Of a stretch of DNA of 13,925 bases, positions 5,714 to 13,479 are shown in pieces. The DNA is from Odoribacteraceae bacterium. GTDB taxonomy: Bacteria; Bacteroidota; Bacteroidia; Bacteroidales; Marinifilaceae. The position numbers and the translations under genes were made by a program. The DNA lies in assembly GCA_031259905.1 (NCBI GenBank), contig JAIRKS010000222.1, positions 1 to 13,925 of the forward strand. Reading direction: 5' to 3'. A model generated the notes under the pieces. The model was not told the origin of the DNA, made no database searches, and worked only from the letters and a program-made list of their open reading frames with translations. Each line of letters begins with the position of its first letter. Within the stretch, counting starts at the first letter, position 1.

Positions 5714-7207
5714 TTATTCGTTTTTCTTGATTTGACGGATGACCTCGTTCACGCCAAGGAATTCGCCGGAGGTGATGATCGCGCCGACGATGACGCCGAG
5801 GATGCCGTGGGAGTTGATGTTCTGCCCCACCTGGAAGAGGTTCGGGACGCGCGTGCGCTGGGAGACGACTCCCTGGGAAGGCTCCGTGCAGTCGCGGAGG
5901 ATGCCGTACATGGAGCCTTCCTCCGTCCCGGTGTAATCGAGGTACGTCAGCGGGGTGGACGCGTAGTGACGGGCGATGCGCGCACGCGTGCCGGGCATTT
6001 GCCGCTCCAACGCGTCCAGGAGGCGTTCCGAGCGCTCCCGCTTGAAGGCCTCGTATTCGTCGCCCCGCTGCCCGACACGCGTGCCTCTCCAGCGGGAGAC
6101 CTCCTCGAAGCGCATGTAGGCCATCACGATGGCCGTGTCAGCGTGTTGTTGCCCGGCAGAGGTGCAGAGGTGCATGTAGAGGAAACTGCCGGGCCACGCG
6201 CCGGGATCGTAGTCACCGGCTCCCCAAACGTCAGGCACGTCGTAATGGTAGAGGTTCGAGTTCAGGTAAGGCTCTTCTCCCTCCTTGAATTGGATGTAAA
6301 GCGTGAAGTTCGAGATTGAGTTTCGCAGGCCGGCAACTCGTTCGCGGTAAGAACGACGGATTAACGGCGTGTCGAGCCATTCGAGCGTCCGCGCGGGGTG
6401 CGCGTTGGAGACGATGTAGTCACAAGGGAGCGTCTCCCCGGTGGCGAGCGTCACGCCGGTGGCCCCGGCACTATCGCAGGCGATCCTGACGACCCGCGAG
6501 CAGGTTCGCGCCTCTCCCCCGTGCCGACGTATCGAGGCAACCAGCGAACGGGAAATGGCATCACTCCCCCCGATGACGCGGTAAGCTCCGGCGTTGTAGA
6601 AGTGGTTAACGACCGCGTGAATGTAAAGCGGCGATCTCCCTCTGACCCCGGCGTAAAGCGGGAGGTTTCCGGCGAGTACCTGCCGGAGTCGCCCGTCGGT
6701 AATCGTGGAGTCTATAAATTCGCTCACGCTTTGCCTCGTGAGAGAGAGCGCGAGGAACGTCATGTCTCCCTGTTCCCGCAAGGAGTGGAGCGGCGACCCG
6801 GTAGCAATCTCGTCTATCGCGCGCACGTATTCTTCCAGGTGACGCCGCTCCGCGGGGAAGCGGCGCGCCAGGGTCTCGACGAATTGCTCGTTGCCGTTGG
6901 CGAAAGGGAATCTCTCCCCCGCGATCGAGATGATGTCGTAAGCCGACCTGTCGAGGGGGCTTACCCGCACGTCGGGAAGCAGGGAGAGGTAACGAAAGAG
7001 GGTATGCAGTACCTCCCCCTCGCCCATGCTCCCGATGTAATGCATGCCCGTCTCGAATTTCGCCCCGCGACGGGTGAAATTCTGGAGACACCCGCCGAAT
7101 TGCGCGTTCTGCTCCAGCACGGTCACGCGATACCCGTTCCTGGAGAGAATGTAGGCACAGGTCAGCCCGCCGAGGCCGCTCCCGATAATGATCACGTGCT
7201 TATCCAT
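5714..7207 (-). CDS. FAD-dependent oxidoreductase of the phytoene desaturase/retinol saturase type
   Basis: This 497-residue flavoprotein opens with the dinucleotide-binding fold: VIIIGSGLGG (GxGxxG at 9-14), with Glu32 ending the second strand (TVLEQ) to hold the ribose of FAD. It continues with GGCLQNFTRRG and FETGMHYIG, typical of CrtI-like and all-trans-retinol 13,14-reductase-like enzymes. The C-terminal FAD-contact region includes NLFQVGQNINSHGILGVIVGAI. The usual members add or remove hydrogen across conjugated polyenes or isomerise them. Beside a polyene-type cluster the likely role is tailoring of the chain, but the direction of the reaction cannot be read. It is the last gene of the minus-strand operon and its start overlaps the stop of the MMPL gene by 16 nt. 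No clear terminator follows; the 21-bp array starts 64 bp downstream. Confidence 0.9.
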   Translation of the reverse strand: MDKHVIIIGSGLGGLTCAYILSRNGYRVTVLEQNAQFGGCLQNFTRRGAKFETGMHYIGSMGEGEVLHTLFRYLSLLPDVRVSPLDRSAYDIISIAGERFPFANGNEQFVETLARRFPAERRHLEEYVRAIDEIATGSPLHSLREQGDMTFLALSLTRQSVSEFIDSTITDGRLRQVLAGNLPLYAGVRGRSPLYIHAVVNHFYNAGAYRVIGGSDAISRSLVASIRRHGGEARTCSRVVRIACDSAGATGVTLATGETLPCDYIVSNAHPARTLEWLDTPLIRRSYRERVAGLRNSISNFTLYIQFKEGEEPYLNSNLYHYDVPDVWGAGDYDPGAWPGSFLYMHLCTSAGQQHADTAIVMAYMRFEEVSRWRGTRVGQRGDEYEAFKRERSERLLDALERQMPGTRARIARHYASTPLTYLDYTGTEEGSMYGILRDCTEPSQGVVSQRTRVPNLFQVGQNINSHGILGVIVGAIITSGEFLGVNEVIRQIKKNE

Positions 7208-10200
7208 CCGTTTTTCAACACATAAATTGTTTCAAAGGAAACGTCGACCGGCAGTTCCTCTCTCTTGCAGACGGTCAGGTTCGGGGGCAGCGCGCAATTG
7301 GCGGCGAGCGCGCGTGCCTCCTCGTCGTCGTCGATGGCGAATACCCGCGCGCGACGGGCTACCAGCGCGAGGAGGAAACTAAAGACGCCATTCCCGTTGT
7401 TCTCGACGAGCACGTCCCCCTCTCCCCGGTGAGCGTCCACCACGCGGGTGAACCCGGAGGAAGGGGCGAGCATCCGTCGCGCCTCGCGCTCAACGGCGGC
7501 CCCCTTGTAGAAGTAATTATGCAGGATGAAACTCGTGAAATATGCGGCGGTTTCCCTCTGGCGGGCGAGGAGATCGTACGCCTGGAGGTAATCCTGTCTC
7601 GCGCGTTTCGTTCGGGCGACGAACCCTTCCTCGCCGCCGGCAGGGATGCGCGGGTGCACCTGCACGGAGATCGTCCCGCGTCGCAGCATGAAATCTTCCT
7701 TGGACAGCACGTGTCCCGCGCCGTGGAGGAGAACGGGGATGACGTCCGCGTTCAGGCGCTCCGCGAGGTAGAAAGCACCGCGGTGGAAGCGCCGGATGGA
7801 ACAGTCCGCCGATCGAGTTCCTTCGGGGAAGACGACGATCGAGTAGCCCGCGCGAAACCTGTCGGCGAGTAACTCAACGCTCGCCTCGATGCCCCCGGAG
7901 ACAGGGTAAAAGTCGGCATACTTAACGAGGCGGCCGAAGAAAGGATTGTGCCATACCCAGTCGTTCACGAGGATGACGAGCCGGGGAGTCAGCATGATCA
8001 GGCACATGAGGTCGAGGTGCGACTGGTGGTTGCTGATCATCACGGCGGGCCGTTCGAAAGTCTCCCCGGCGAGGTTCTCGAGGCGGAATCGAGTTCCCGG
8101 CACGCGCCGGATGACGAAGCGTGCCACGCGACACAAGAAGGCATGATAGCGCGCCCGTTTCCGTTCCGTTTTTTTTCTCCCGGCAAAGAGGAAGAAGCCG
8201 TAAGCGGTAATCGCGAGGCATCCCAGGAGGAATGCCATGAACGCGTAGGAGGAATACAGCAGGCGACGCAACGTCACCGGCACGGTGCGCGTCTTCCCTC
8301 CTTTTCTCGTCAGCCAGCGGAAGAGGAGCGGCGGGATGAGGTAAGCCATCATCACGACGGTGAACATGCCGATGATCGTGACCTCCGCCAGGGAGCGCAG
8401 TGCCGGGTGGCGGGCGAAAACGAGCGTACCGATCCCGGCGAACATGACGAGGGCGGAGAGGATGATGCTATTCTTGTACGAGGCGAGCATCTCGCGCCGG
8501 TAGGCGTGCTCGCGGACGAGTCCCTCGGTGATAAAGATCGTGTAATCGTCGCCCTGCCCGAAGATGAAGGTGGCCAGGATGATGTTGACGATATTGAAGT
8601 GGATGTCGGCCAACTGCATAATTCCAAGTATCCACACCCAGCCGACAGCCAGCGGAAGAAACGCAATTATGCTCAACTCCAAACGACCGAAAGAAAGGGC
8701 GAGGAAGAGAAATACTATCGCACCGCAGATGTAAAGCACGCGGTTAAAATCGTCCGAAAGGGCGTCGATCACCCGGCGACCGATGTCGCGGGAATCAAAG
8801 GAGAAACTCTCCCCGTCAAGCGTCGCTTGTAGCGCCCCGGCGAGTGCCGCCGTCTTTTCTCTCTCGCAATAGAGGAGCGCGATAACCATGTCCCGCTCCT
8901 CGTCCTGCACCAGGTAATTGTCGGCAAGAAGCGAGGTGATCGGCGAGAAGAATTCCCCGTCACGCGGTGCGAAATCGGCACGCAACAGACGCAGAAAAGG
9001 GTCGAACGTTCCCGGCTTGAAGCCTTCCGCGCGGGCCGCTTCCTCGATCTGCCGCGAGAGTTTGTCGCGGTGCGGTCGCCAGAAGTCGTTCCATCGTTCG
9101 ATGCGTCGTTGCTGCTCCGCACGGGAGGGGAGGAAGTTACCCACGCCGGACACGCTCTCGACCAGTCCCTCGCGTTGCAGCGAATCGACGATTCGCCTGT
9201 TCCTCTCGCTGGCGACGAGGGCGCTGTCCAGCCCCTTCCCTCCAGCGACGAGGTAGACGACATCCCTATCGTGGCGCTCGATGGAGGCCGCCAACTCGTT
9301 CATATCCTCACGTTGTTGCGCAGTCATGTAATTGATCTTGCTCATGTCCGGCTCGAAGGCGGTGAAGCGGCTCACGTGGAGGAACAAGAGCGTCAGCAAG
9401 AGGACAGGCCACACGATCCAGCATCGCCTATCGGGCGCAAAGGAGGCCAGTTTCCCAAAAGGGAGAGGGCATGGCGTCACGTCGTGTCGCGTCCTGACAA
9501 GGTGCGGCAGGAAGATGAGGACGAAGAATATCGTCCCGACGAGCAGCAGCGCCCCGAACAGCCCCAGGTCGCGCATGGCGTCCGAACTGATAAAGAGGAG
9601 GGCGAGGAAGGCGCTCACGGTGGTCACGTTCCCGACGAGGAGCGGCGGCGTGATTTCTCCCAGTACCTGGCGCATGTTCGTCCTGTGCCTGGCGTGCCCG
9701 ACAAGGTGGAGCGGGTAATTGATGGCGATACCGACGAATATCGAACCAATACCAATGGCAATGACGGAGACGCTTCCCTTGAAGAGCGACAGGAGGGCAA
9801 GGGCAACGAGCCAGCCGAAGAGCACGGAGAGGAAGACCAGGAGGATGTCGCGGGAAGAGCGGAAGAAGTAGAATAGCAACGGGAGGATCAGGAGAGCCGA
9901 GAGGCCGATGGCCAGCATGCTGTCTTTTTTGATCTGCCCGGCATTGGTGACGGCGATGACGGGTGCACCGAGGAGGCTTGCGCAGGTGCCGGGCAATTCT
10001 TGCGTCACCTGTTGCGCGATCTCCTCGAGCATGTCAACGAGAGCGACGTTCCGCGCCGTTTCACTGATACCGTGTGGCGATTCGAGGATGACCATTCCTT
10101 TTTTCCCGTCCCGCGTGAAGAGGTATCCGTCACGGGCGTTCCTTCCCTCTCCGACCTGGAATTCACTTAGCTTCAATAGCAGCGGGGAGAAGAGGTGTAG

Positions 10201-10734
10201 GGGATCGACCTGTATCTCGCGTTTCATGATGCTTCCCGACGGGAGCAGCAGTAGGCGTTTGTTTTCCCGTGCGCAGGTCGCAGCGAGCGAGTCGTCGCGG
10301 AGGAGGCTATCCATCCGCTCGTAGTCTTCCTCCACGAGGAAGTATGGCGGGTTTTCCCGGATAAAGTCGATGAGTTCAAGCACACGTTCCTCGTCCACGC
10401 GAGCGAGCACCCGTGGAATGACGCGGGCGGTATCCCGCTCGTCGAGCAAGAGGGTGAACCGGTCGATGGCCGCAATGATGCATCCGTCGCGATCATCGGC
10501 GGAGTCCGTCGCAGAGAAGAGGAGGATGATCTTGTTCGCATTACCGGCATGTCGGTAGATCGCGTTAATGCGTTCGTTGGCTTTGTTCCCGGGGAGGAAG
10601 TCGGAGATGTCCTCCCGGTATTCCAAGCGTGACAGGGAGAGGAACGCACCGACGACAATCCCTACCAGCAGGAGGAAAAGGAACCACCGACGCGAGCGCA
10701 GATGGACGTACGTGGCAAGGACGAAGTGCTTCAT
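7192..10734 (-). CDS. Trifunctional MMPL/RND exporter - PlsC acyltransferase - methyltransferase-like fusion
   Basis: This 1180-residue fusion has three parts. Residues 1 to about 850 form an RND/MMPL exporter: a first helix at 17-34, a large periplasmic loop, a helix bundle at about 275-415, a second loop, and a second bundle at about 665-830. The second bundle carries FGQGDDYTIFITEG (Asp729 and Asp730), the likely proton-relay position. Residues about 870-1060 are a PlsC-type acyltransferase with NHQSHLD (HX4D: His903, Asp908) and FPEGTRS (969-975). Residues about 1081-1180 look like the front half of a class I methyltransferase: a Gly-rich loop ENNGNG (ends at 1116), then VFAIDDDEEA with an acidic strand end. 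The known Bacteroidota architecture of this name fits. It probably acylates an acceptor with the polyene chain at the inner membrane and moves the product outward. ATGA overlap with the glycosyltransferase gene indicates translational coupling. Confidence 0.93.
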   Translation of the reverse strand: MKHFVLATYVHLRSRRWFLFLLLVGIVVGAFLSLSRLEYREDISDFLPGNKANERINAIYRHAGNANKIILLFSATDSADDRDGCIIAAIDRFTLLLDERDTARVIPRVLARVDEERVLELIDFIRENPPYFLVEEDYERMDSLLRDDSLAATCARENKRLLLLPSGSIMKREIQVDPLHLFSPLLLKLSEFQVGEGRNARDGYLFTRDGKKGMVILESPHGISETARNVALVDMLEEIAQQVTQELPGTCASLLGAPVIAVTNAGQIKKDSMLAIGLSALLILPLLFYFFRSSRDILLVFLSVLFGWLVALALLSLFKGSVSVIAIGIGSIFVGIAINYPLHLVGHARHRTNMRQVLGEITPPLLVGNVTTVSAFLALLFISSDAMRDLGLFGALLLVGTIFFVLIFLPHLVRTRHDVTPCPLPFGKLASFAPDRRCWIVWPVLLLTLLFLHVSRFTAFEPDMSKINYMTAQQREDMNELAASIERHDRDVVYLVAGGKGLDSALVASERNRRIVDSLQREGLVESVSGVGNFLPSRAEQQRRIERWNDFWRPHRDKLSRQIEEAARAEGFKPGTFDPFLRLLRADFAPRDGEFFSPITSLLADNYLVQDEERDMVIALLYCEREKTAALAGALQATLDGESFSFDSRDIGRRVIDALSDDFNRVLYICGAIVFLFLALSFGRLELSIIAFLPLAVGWVWILGIMQLADIHFNIVNIILATFIFGQGDDYTIFITEGLVREHAYRREMLASYKNSIILSALVMFAGIGTLVFARHPALRSLAEVTIIGMFTVVMMAYLIPPLLFRWLTRKGGKTRTVPVTLRRLLYSSYAFMAFLLGCLAITAYGFFLFAGRKKTERKRARYHAFLCRVARFVIRRVPGTRFRLENLAGETFERPAVMISNHQSHLDLMCLIMLTPRLVILVNDWVWHNPFFGRLVKYADFYPVSGGIEASVELLADRFRAGYSIVVFPEGTRSADCSIRRFHRGAFYLAERLNADVIPVLLHGAGHVLSKEDFMLRRGTISVQVHPRIPAGGEEGFVARTKRARQDYLQAYDLLARQRETAAYFTSFILHNYFYKGAAVEREARRMLAPSSGFTRVVDAHRGEGDVLVENNGNGVFSFLLALVARRARVFAIDDDEEARALAANCALPPNLTVCKREELPVDVSFETIYVLKNGWIST

Positions 10735-11675
10735 GGGGTGCTGGGATGATATACAAGTAATTTTGTCGCAAAATCGCTCGAAAAAGGTGCATGTCTTTTA
10801 GCGAATGTCTCGATTTTTAGGGAGGGAGACGCACCTCTTTTCATCCTGTTCAGTAGTTTTTTCCAGCGAGGTTGTTCTTTCTTCCCGTGAGTCTCTCCCG
10901 GGTCGCTCTTTTTCCCTCGCCGGGAGAGCGCGTGTAGGAGGAGGGAAGGGTAACCGTAGAAGATGGCCGCAATGACAAGGCAGGTGTTCATCAAGCTAAG
11001 GCGCACGAAGTCCATTCCCGACCTGAAATGCGTCACGCGTTCTCCCGCAGGGAGGTATCGAGCATGAACAGGGATAGGGACGAGAGGAATCGCTCGCCAG
11101 GCGGCACGAACGAGCAACTCGAGTTCGGCCTCGTAACGAGAGGAAAAAGGCCGGTCGCCCTTCATTTCCTCGAGCGGGTAGAGGCGGAAGCCGGTTTGCG
11201 TGTCGGGCAACCGCCTTCCCGTCTCGATCGTGAACCAGAAGTTGGAGAACCGGTTGGCAAATACGTTCTCAGCCGGCACGTGCTCCTGTTTCAGGCAGCG
11301 GCTTCCAACGATCATGGCGCCAGGGGTGGCCTCGAGCGCATCGAGGAAGCGGGGAAGGTCATCGGCGACGTGCTGTCCGTCGGAATCCATCGTGATGACA
11401 CGGCTGTATCCAAGGGCGACCGCCTTGTCGAACCCCTTGCTGAGGGCGCATCCTTTGCCCCTGTTGACGGGGCAGTCGACAACGGCAACGAGGCGAGTGT
11501 AGCGCGTAAGGACGGCAGCGGTGTCATCGGTAGAGCCGTCGTTGACGACGATGATCGCGGAGGTGTATCGCTCGATGTCGTCGAGAACGGCGGAGAGGAA
11601 GCGGGCGTTGTTGTAAGTGGGGACGAGCACGCAGGCGTTCCACTTGTCCATTTGTTCGTCCAGTATTCCTTTCAT
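10731..11675 (-). CDS. Family 2 glycosyltransferase (polyprenol-phosphate sugar synthase-like)
   Basis: The 314-residue protein has the GT-A core of GT2: VLVPTYNN (17-23), IVVNDGSTDDT (Asp46), NRGKGCALSKGF, and the metal-binding DSDGQ (Asp97 and Asp99). It continues with DTQTGFRLYPL and a C-terminal hydrophobic segment (CLVIAAIFYGYPSLLLHAL), as in dolichol-phosphate mannose synthase-like enzymes. It should work at the cytoplasmic face of the inner membrane and add a sugar to a lipid or to the pigment head group; donor and acceptor are unknown. Start 11675 gives an ATGA overlap with the dehydratase gene; the Met at residue 9 is an alternative. After the membrane segment there is an unusual basic tail (about 252-314) whose last 120 bases are only about 41% GC by my count. 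The stop overlaps the MMPL start as ATGA. Confidence 0.9.
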   Translation of the reverse strand: MKGILDEQMDKWNACVLVPTYNNARFLSAVLDDIERYTSAIIVVNDGSTDDTAAVLTRYTRLVAVVDCPVNRGKGCALSKGFDKAVALGYSRVITMDSDGQHVADDLPRFLDALEATPGAMIVGSRCLKQEHVPAENVFANRFSNFWFTIETGRRLPDTQTGFRLYPLEEMKGDRPFSSRYEAELELLVRAAWRAIPLVPIPVHARYLPAGERVTHFRSGMDFVRLSLMNTCLVIAAIFYGYPSLLLHALSRRGKKSDPGETHGKKEQPRWKKLLNRMKRGASPSLKIETFAKRHAPFSSDFATKLLVYHPSTP

Positions 11676-12061
11676 TCTTTCCCTGTCGAGGCGGTTTTCT
11701 GGAGAATGAGGCTTATCTTGGCGAACGAGGTGGTCTCCCCATAGACAAGCGCCGTGAACTTGTAACCGCCGTCGACGGGTGCGATCCCGGAGAGGGTGAG
11801 CTGGAAGGAGGGGGAGACCACAGGGTTGATGATCGAGAGGAACTTGGCGTTAACCACCTTTTTTAATATGAGGGGTGTGCCAAGATGTCGCTCCATTAGC
11901 TCTTTGCACAACTGGATGATGCAGGCGCCGGGGGTTACCGGGTTACCGGGGAAATGAGTACGGTAAATAAAATGGTTCTTGTCGAGGGAAAGAAGGAAGT
12001 CGTGCCGGTCGTCCCCACGGCTCTCGCTCTCGATCGTGCAGAGATCGTCTATCAGTTTCAT
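11672..12061 (-). CDS. 3-hydroxyacyl-ACP dehydratase-like hotdog protein (FabZ/ApeI type)
   Basis: The 129-residue protein is a single hotdog domain. THFPGNPVTPG (35-45) is the FabZ/FabA active-site signature, with His36 as the catalytic His. Fourteen residues later FabZ has Glu, and FabA has Asp; here the residue is Gln50 (CIIQLCKEL). In aryl polyene clusters such proteins (ApeI and ApeP in E. coli) dehydrate 3-hydroxyacyl-ACP during chain extension to give the conjugated double bonds. The Gln may alter the activity, or the protein may serve as the partner subunit of an active homologue, as happens in dehydratase heterodimers. Both flanks show ATGA overlaps (with the lipoprotein gene at 12058 and the glycosyltransferase gene at 11675), so translation is probably coupled. 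A thioesterase of the same fold is the main alternative. Confidence 0.85.
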   Translation of the reverse strand: MKLIDDLCTIESESRGDDRHDFLLSLDKNHFIYRTHFPGNPVTPGACIIQLCKELMERHLGTPLILKKVVNAKFLSIINPVVSPSFQLTLSGIAPVDGGYKFTALVYGETTSFAKISLILQKTASTGKE

Positions 12062-12501
12062 TGCTTGACGGGTTGAAATGTATACTCGATGTGTTGTTTC
12101 TCGTTTTTCAGCAGGAATCCTCCACCGGGGAGTCGTTCCAGGTATCTTCCACGCTGCTCTCCACCCTCACACAGGAGGATGAGGTCGCGGGCTAAGATGC
12201 GGCGAATGTACCACTTGTCAAGGAACGGGATCACATTCAGCAACCGGCATTTTTCCTCGCCGACGATGAAGTCGAACGCCTTGACACCAAACTCATTTAC
12301 CAAGCTCCCGCGCCATTCGCCGCACGTGTGCTTCACAATCATGATTCCAGTAATGGACGCCTTGCGCATTTGTATGGTCACCCGGTAACGGGCGGTTTCT
12401 CGCCCATCGAACGCGGGTTGCCGGTTCTCTCCCGTCGGTGTCTGCCGCACGGGAACGCACGAGGCGCAACAGAGGCTAATCCATATCAAATATTTCATCA
12501 T
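12058..12501 (-). CDS. Small lipoprotein of the polyene cluster, possibly LolB-like
   Basis: The 147-residue protein begins MMKYLIWISLCCASCVPV, a short signal peptide with a likely lipidated Cys15. The lipobox is imperfect: Cys stands at -3. The mature domain is beta-rich: RYRVTIQMRKASITGIMIVK, then RGSLVNEFGVKAFDF, LLNVIPFLDKWYIRRIL and a final HIEYTFQPV. The pattern of strands and the NEFGVKAFDF segment recall LolB/LolA-type half-barrels, but I cannot assign a named family with confidence. Aryl polyene clusters of Gammaproteobacteria carry a LolA-like carrier together with a small lipoprotein (DUF3261), and this gene has the same place. Its start overlaps the LolA-like gene by 26 nt and its stop overlaps the dehydratase start as ATGA. 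Inferred role: outer-membrane acceptor of the product delivered by the LolA-like carrier. Confidence 0.7.
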   Translation of the reverse strand: MMKYLIWISLCCASCVPVRQTPTGENRQPAFDGRETARYRVTIQMRKASITGIMIVKHTCGEWRGSLVNEFGVKAFDFIVGEEKCRLLNVIPFLDKWYIRRILARDLILLCEGGEQRGRYLERLPGGGFLLKNEKQHIEYTFQPVKQ

Positions 12502-13120
12502 CGAGAGTGATGTTGAAGTGTTTACCGGATAACTCGACGAGGGTTACGTCCCCGTTAGGCTCGCTCATCTTCACCCTGTCTACGGTGTAATCCGTCGCGT
12601 TAAACGTTAGTTCTATCGTGGAGAACATTTTTTTGATCTCACGTTGGAGCGGGAGGAGGATGACCGTCCACGTCGCATCCCCACGGAGGTACGTGGCGGC
12701 GAAGCGCTTCTCGTCCGTCAAGCCGCTCCCGTTGACGCTGCTCATCATGATCTTGACGATCTCCTGGAATAGCTTACTGGACTTGACGTCGATCACGTTC
12801 CGGGTCTCGCCCGTCCGCGTTAGAATTTTCTTATCGTTCAGAATGAAGGTGTAGGCGTACGAGGAGAGATATTCCCACCGTAGGCGGCTGTCCCGGCGGT
12901 AGTACACGCAACCGGTGGAGATCATCTTCTCGTCGAGGATGGAGAGGTCTTTTGTTTGCTTGAAGTCGCACGTCAAGCTCGACATCTCTCTTGCAGCTTT
13001 CTCGATGTTCTCCATCACGAACTGCCGCTCCTCCGGCGTTGCTGGGCGGGCGGATTGTGCCGTTGCCGCTGCATGGAGGAAAAGTACGAGTGCGAGGAGA
13101 GAGAGTCGTTTCGTTTTCAT
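12476..13120 (-). CDS. LolA-like periplasmic outer-membrane lipoprotein carrier
   Basis: The 214-residue protein has a clear signal peptide (MKTKRLSLLALVLFLHAAATA, cleavage likely after ATA at residue 21). The mature part has the LolA pattern: SSLTCDFKQTKDLSILDEKMISTGCVYYR, then LRWEYLSSYAYTFILNDKKI, with repeated beta strands and a C-terminal pair around ATDYTVDRVKMSEPNGDVTLVEL. LolA carries hydrophobic acyl-bearing cargo across the periplasm in an open half-barrel. Cluster-bound LolA homologues in aryl polyene and flexirubin loci are thought to carry the pigment lipid rather than ordinary lipoproteins. The gene starts 5 bp after the SMR-type gene and overlaps the small lipoprotein by 26 nt. 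A cellular housekeeping LolA should exist elsewhere in the genome. Confidence 0.88.
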   Translation of the reverse strand: MKTKRLSLLALVLFLHAAATAQSARPATPEERQFVMENIEKAAREMSSLTCDFKQTKDLSILDEKMISTGCVYYRRDSRLRWEYLSSYAYTFILNDKKILTRTGETRNVIDVKSSKLFQEIVKIMMSSVNGSGLTDEKRFAATYLRGDATWTVILLPLQREIKKMFSTIELTFNATDYTVDRVKMSEPNGDVTLVELSGKHFNITLDDEIFDMD

Positions 13121-13125
13121 GACGT

Positions 13126-13479
13126 TTACTTGGCGATCAGTATGACCCCGCCCGTGATAAACAATACCCCCAGCCAGCGGGATGGCGGGACGGTTTCGTG
13201 GAAGATGAAAATGGCCGCTAACATGCCGAAGATGTAACTAATGCTGATCATCGGGTAAGCCATCGAGAAGTCGTAGTGCTTGATAATGTAGAGCCATAGG
13301 AACGTGGCCGCGACCATGCAGAGGCCGGAGACGAGCAGCCACCAGTTGGTTAACAAGCCACGGAGGAACGTCCACGAGAAGTCGATCTCGTCGACGCAGT
13401 TCATGGCGAATTTGAGGAACACCTGTGCCCCGGAGAGGAACAGGCATTGCACGGTCGAAAGGAGGATTATTTTCCACAT
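13126..13479 (-). CDS. Four-helix SMR/EamA-type membrane protein
   Basis: At 117 residues this is a half-size DMT protein with four predicted helices: IILLSTVQCLFLSGAQVFLKF (about 4-24), WWLLVSGLCMVAATFLWLYII (about 46-66), AYPMISISYIFGMLAAIFIF (about 74-93) and LGVLFITGGVILIA (about 103-116). AYPMISISYIFG and the loop HETVPPSRWLGV between the last two helices match small multidrug resistance and ArnE/ArnF-like flippase subunits. Such proteins work as dimers, so a partner or a homodimer is needed. In this cluster the likely job is to move a lipid-linked sugar or pigment intermediate across the inner membrane; this is inference. The start overlaps the ketosynthase stop by 13 nt, which points to coupled translation. 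Confidence 0.85.
   Translation of the reverse strand: MWKIILLSTVQCLFLSGAQVFLKFAMNCVDEIDFSWTFLRGLLTNWWLLVSGLCMVAATFLWLYIIKHYDFSMAYPMISISYIFGMLAAIFIFHETVPPSRWLGVLFITGGVILIAK

Noticed and set aside
6398..7225. Long plus-strand open frames opposite the FAD enzyme and MMPL genes (for example 6398-7225, 7948-8832 and 9070-9876).
   Set aside because: They are shadows of well-supported minus-strand genes in GC-rich DNA, with low-complexity charged translations and no family resemblance.
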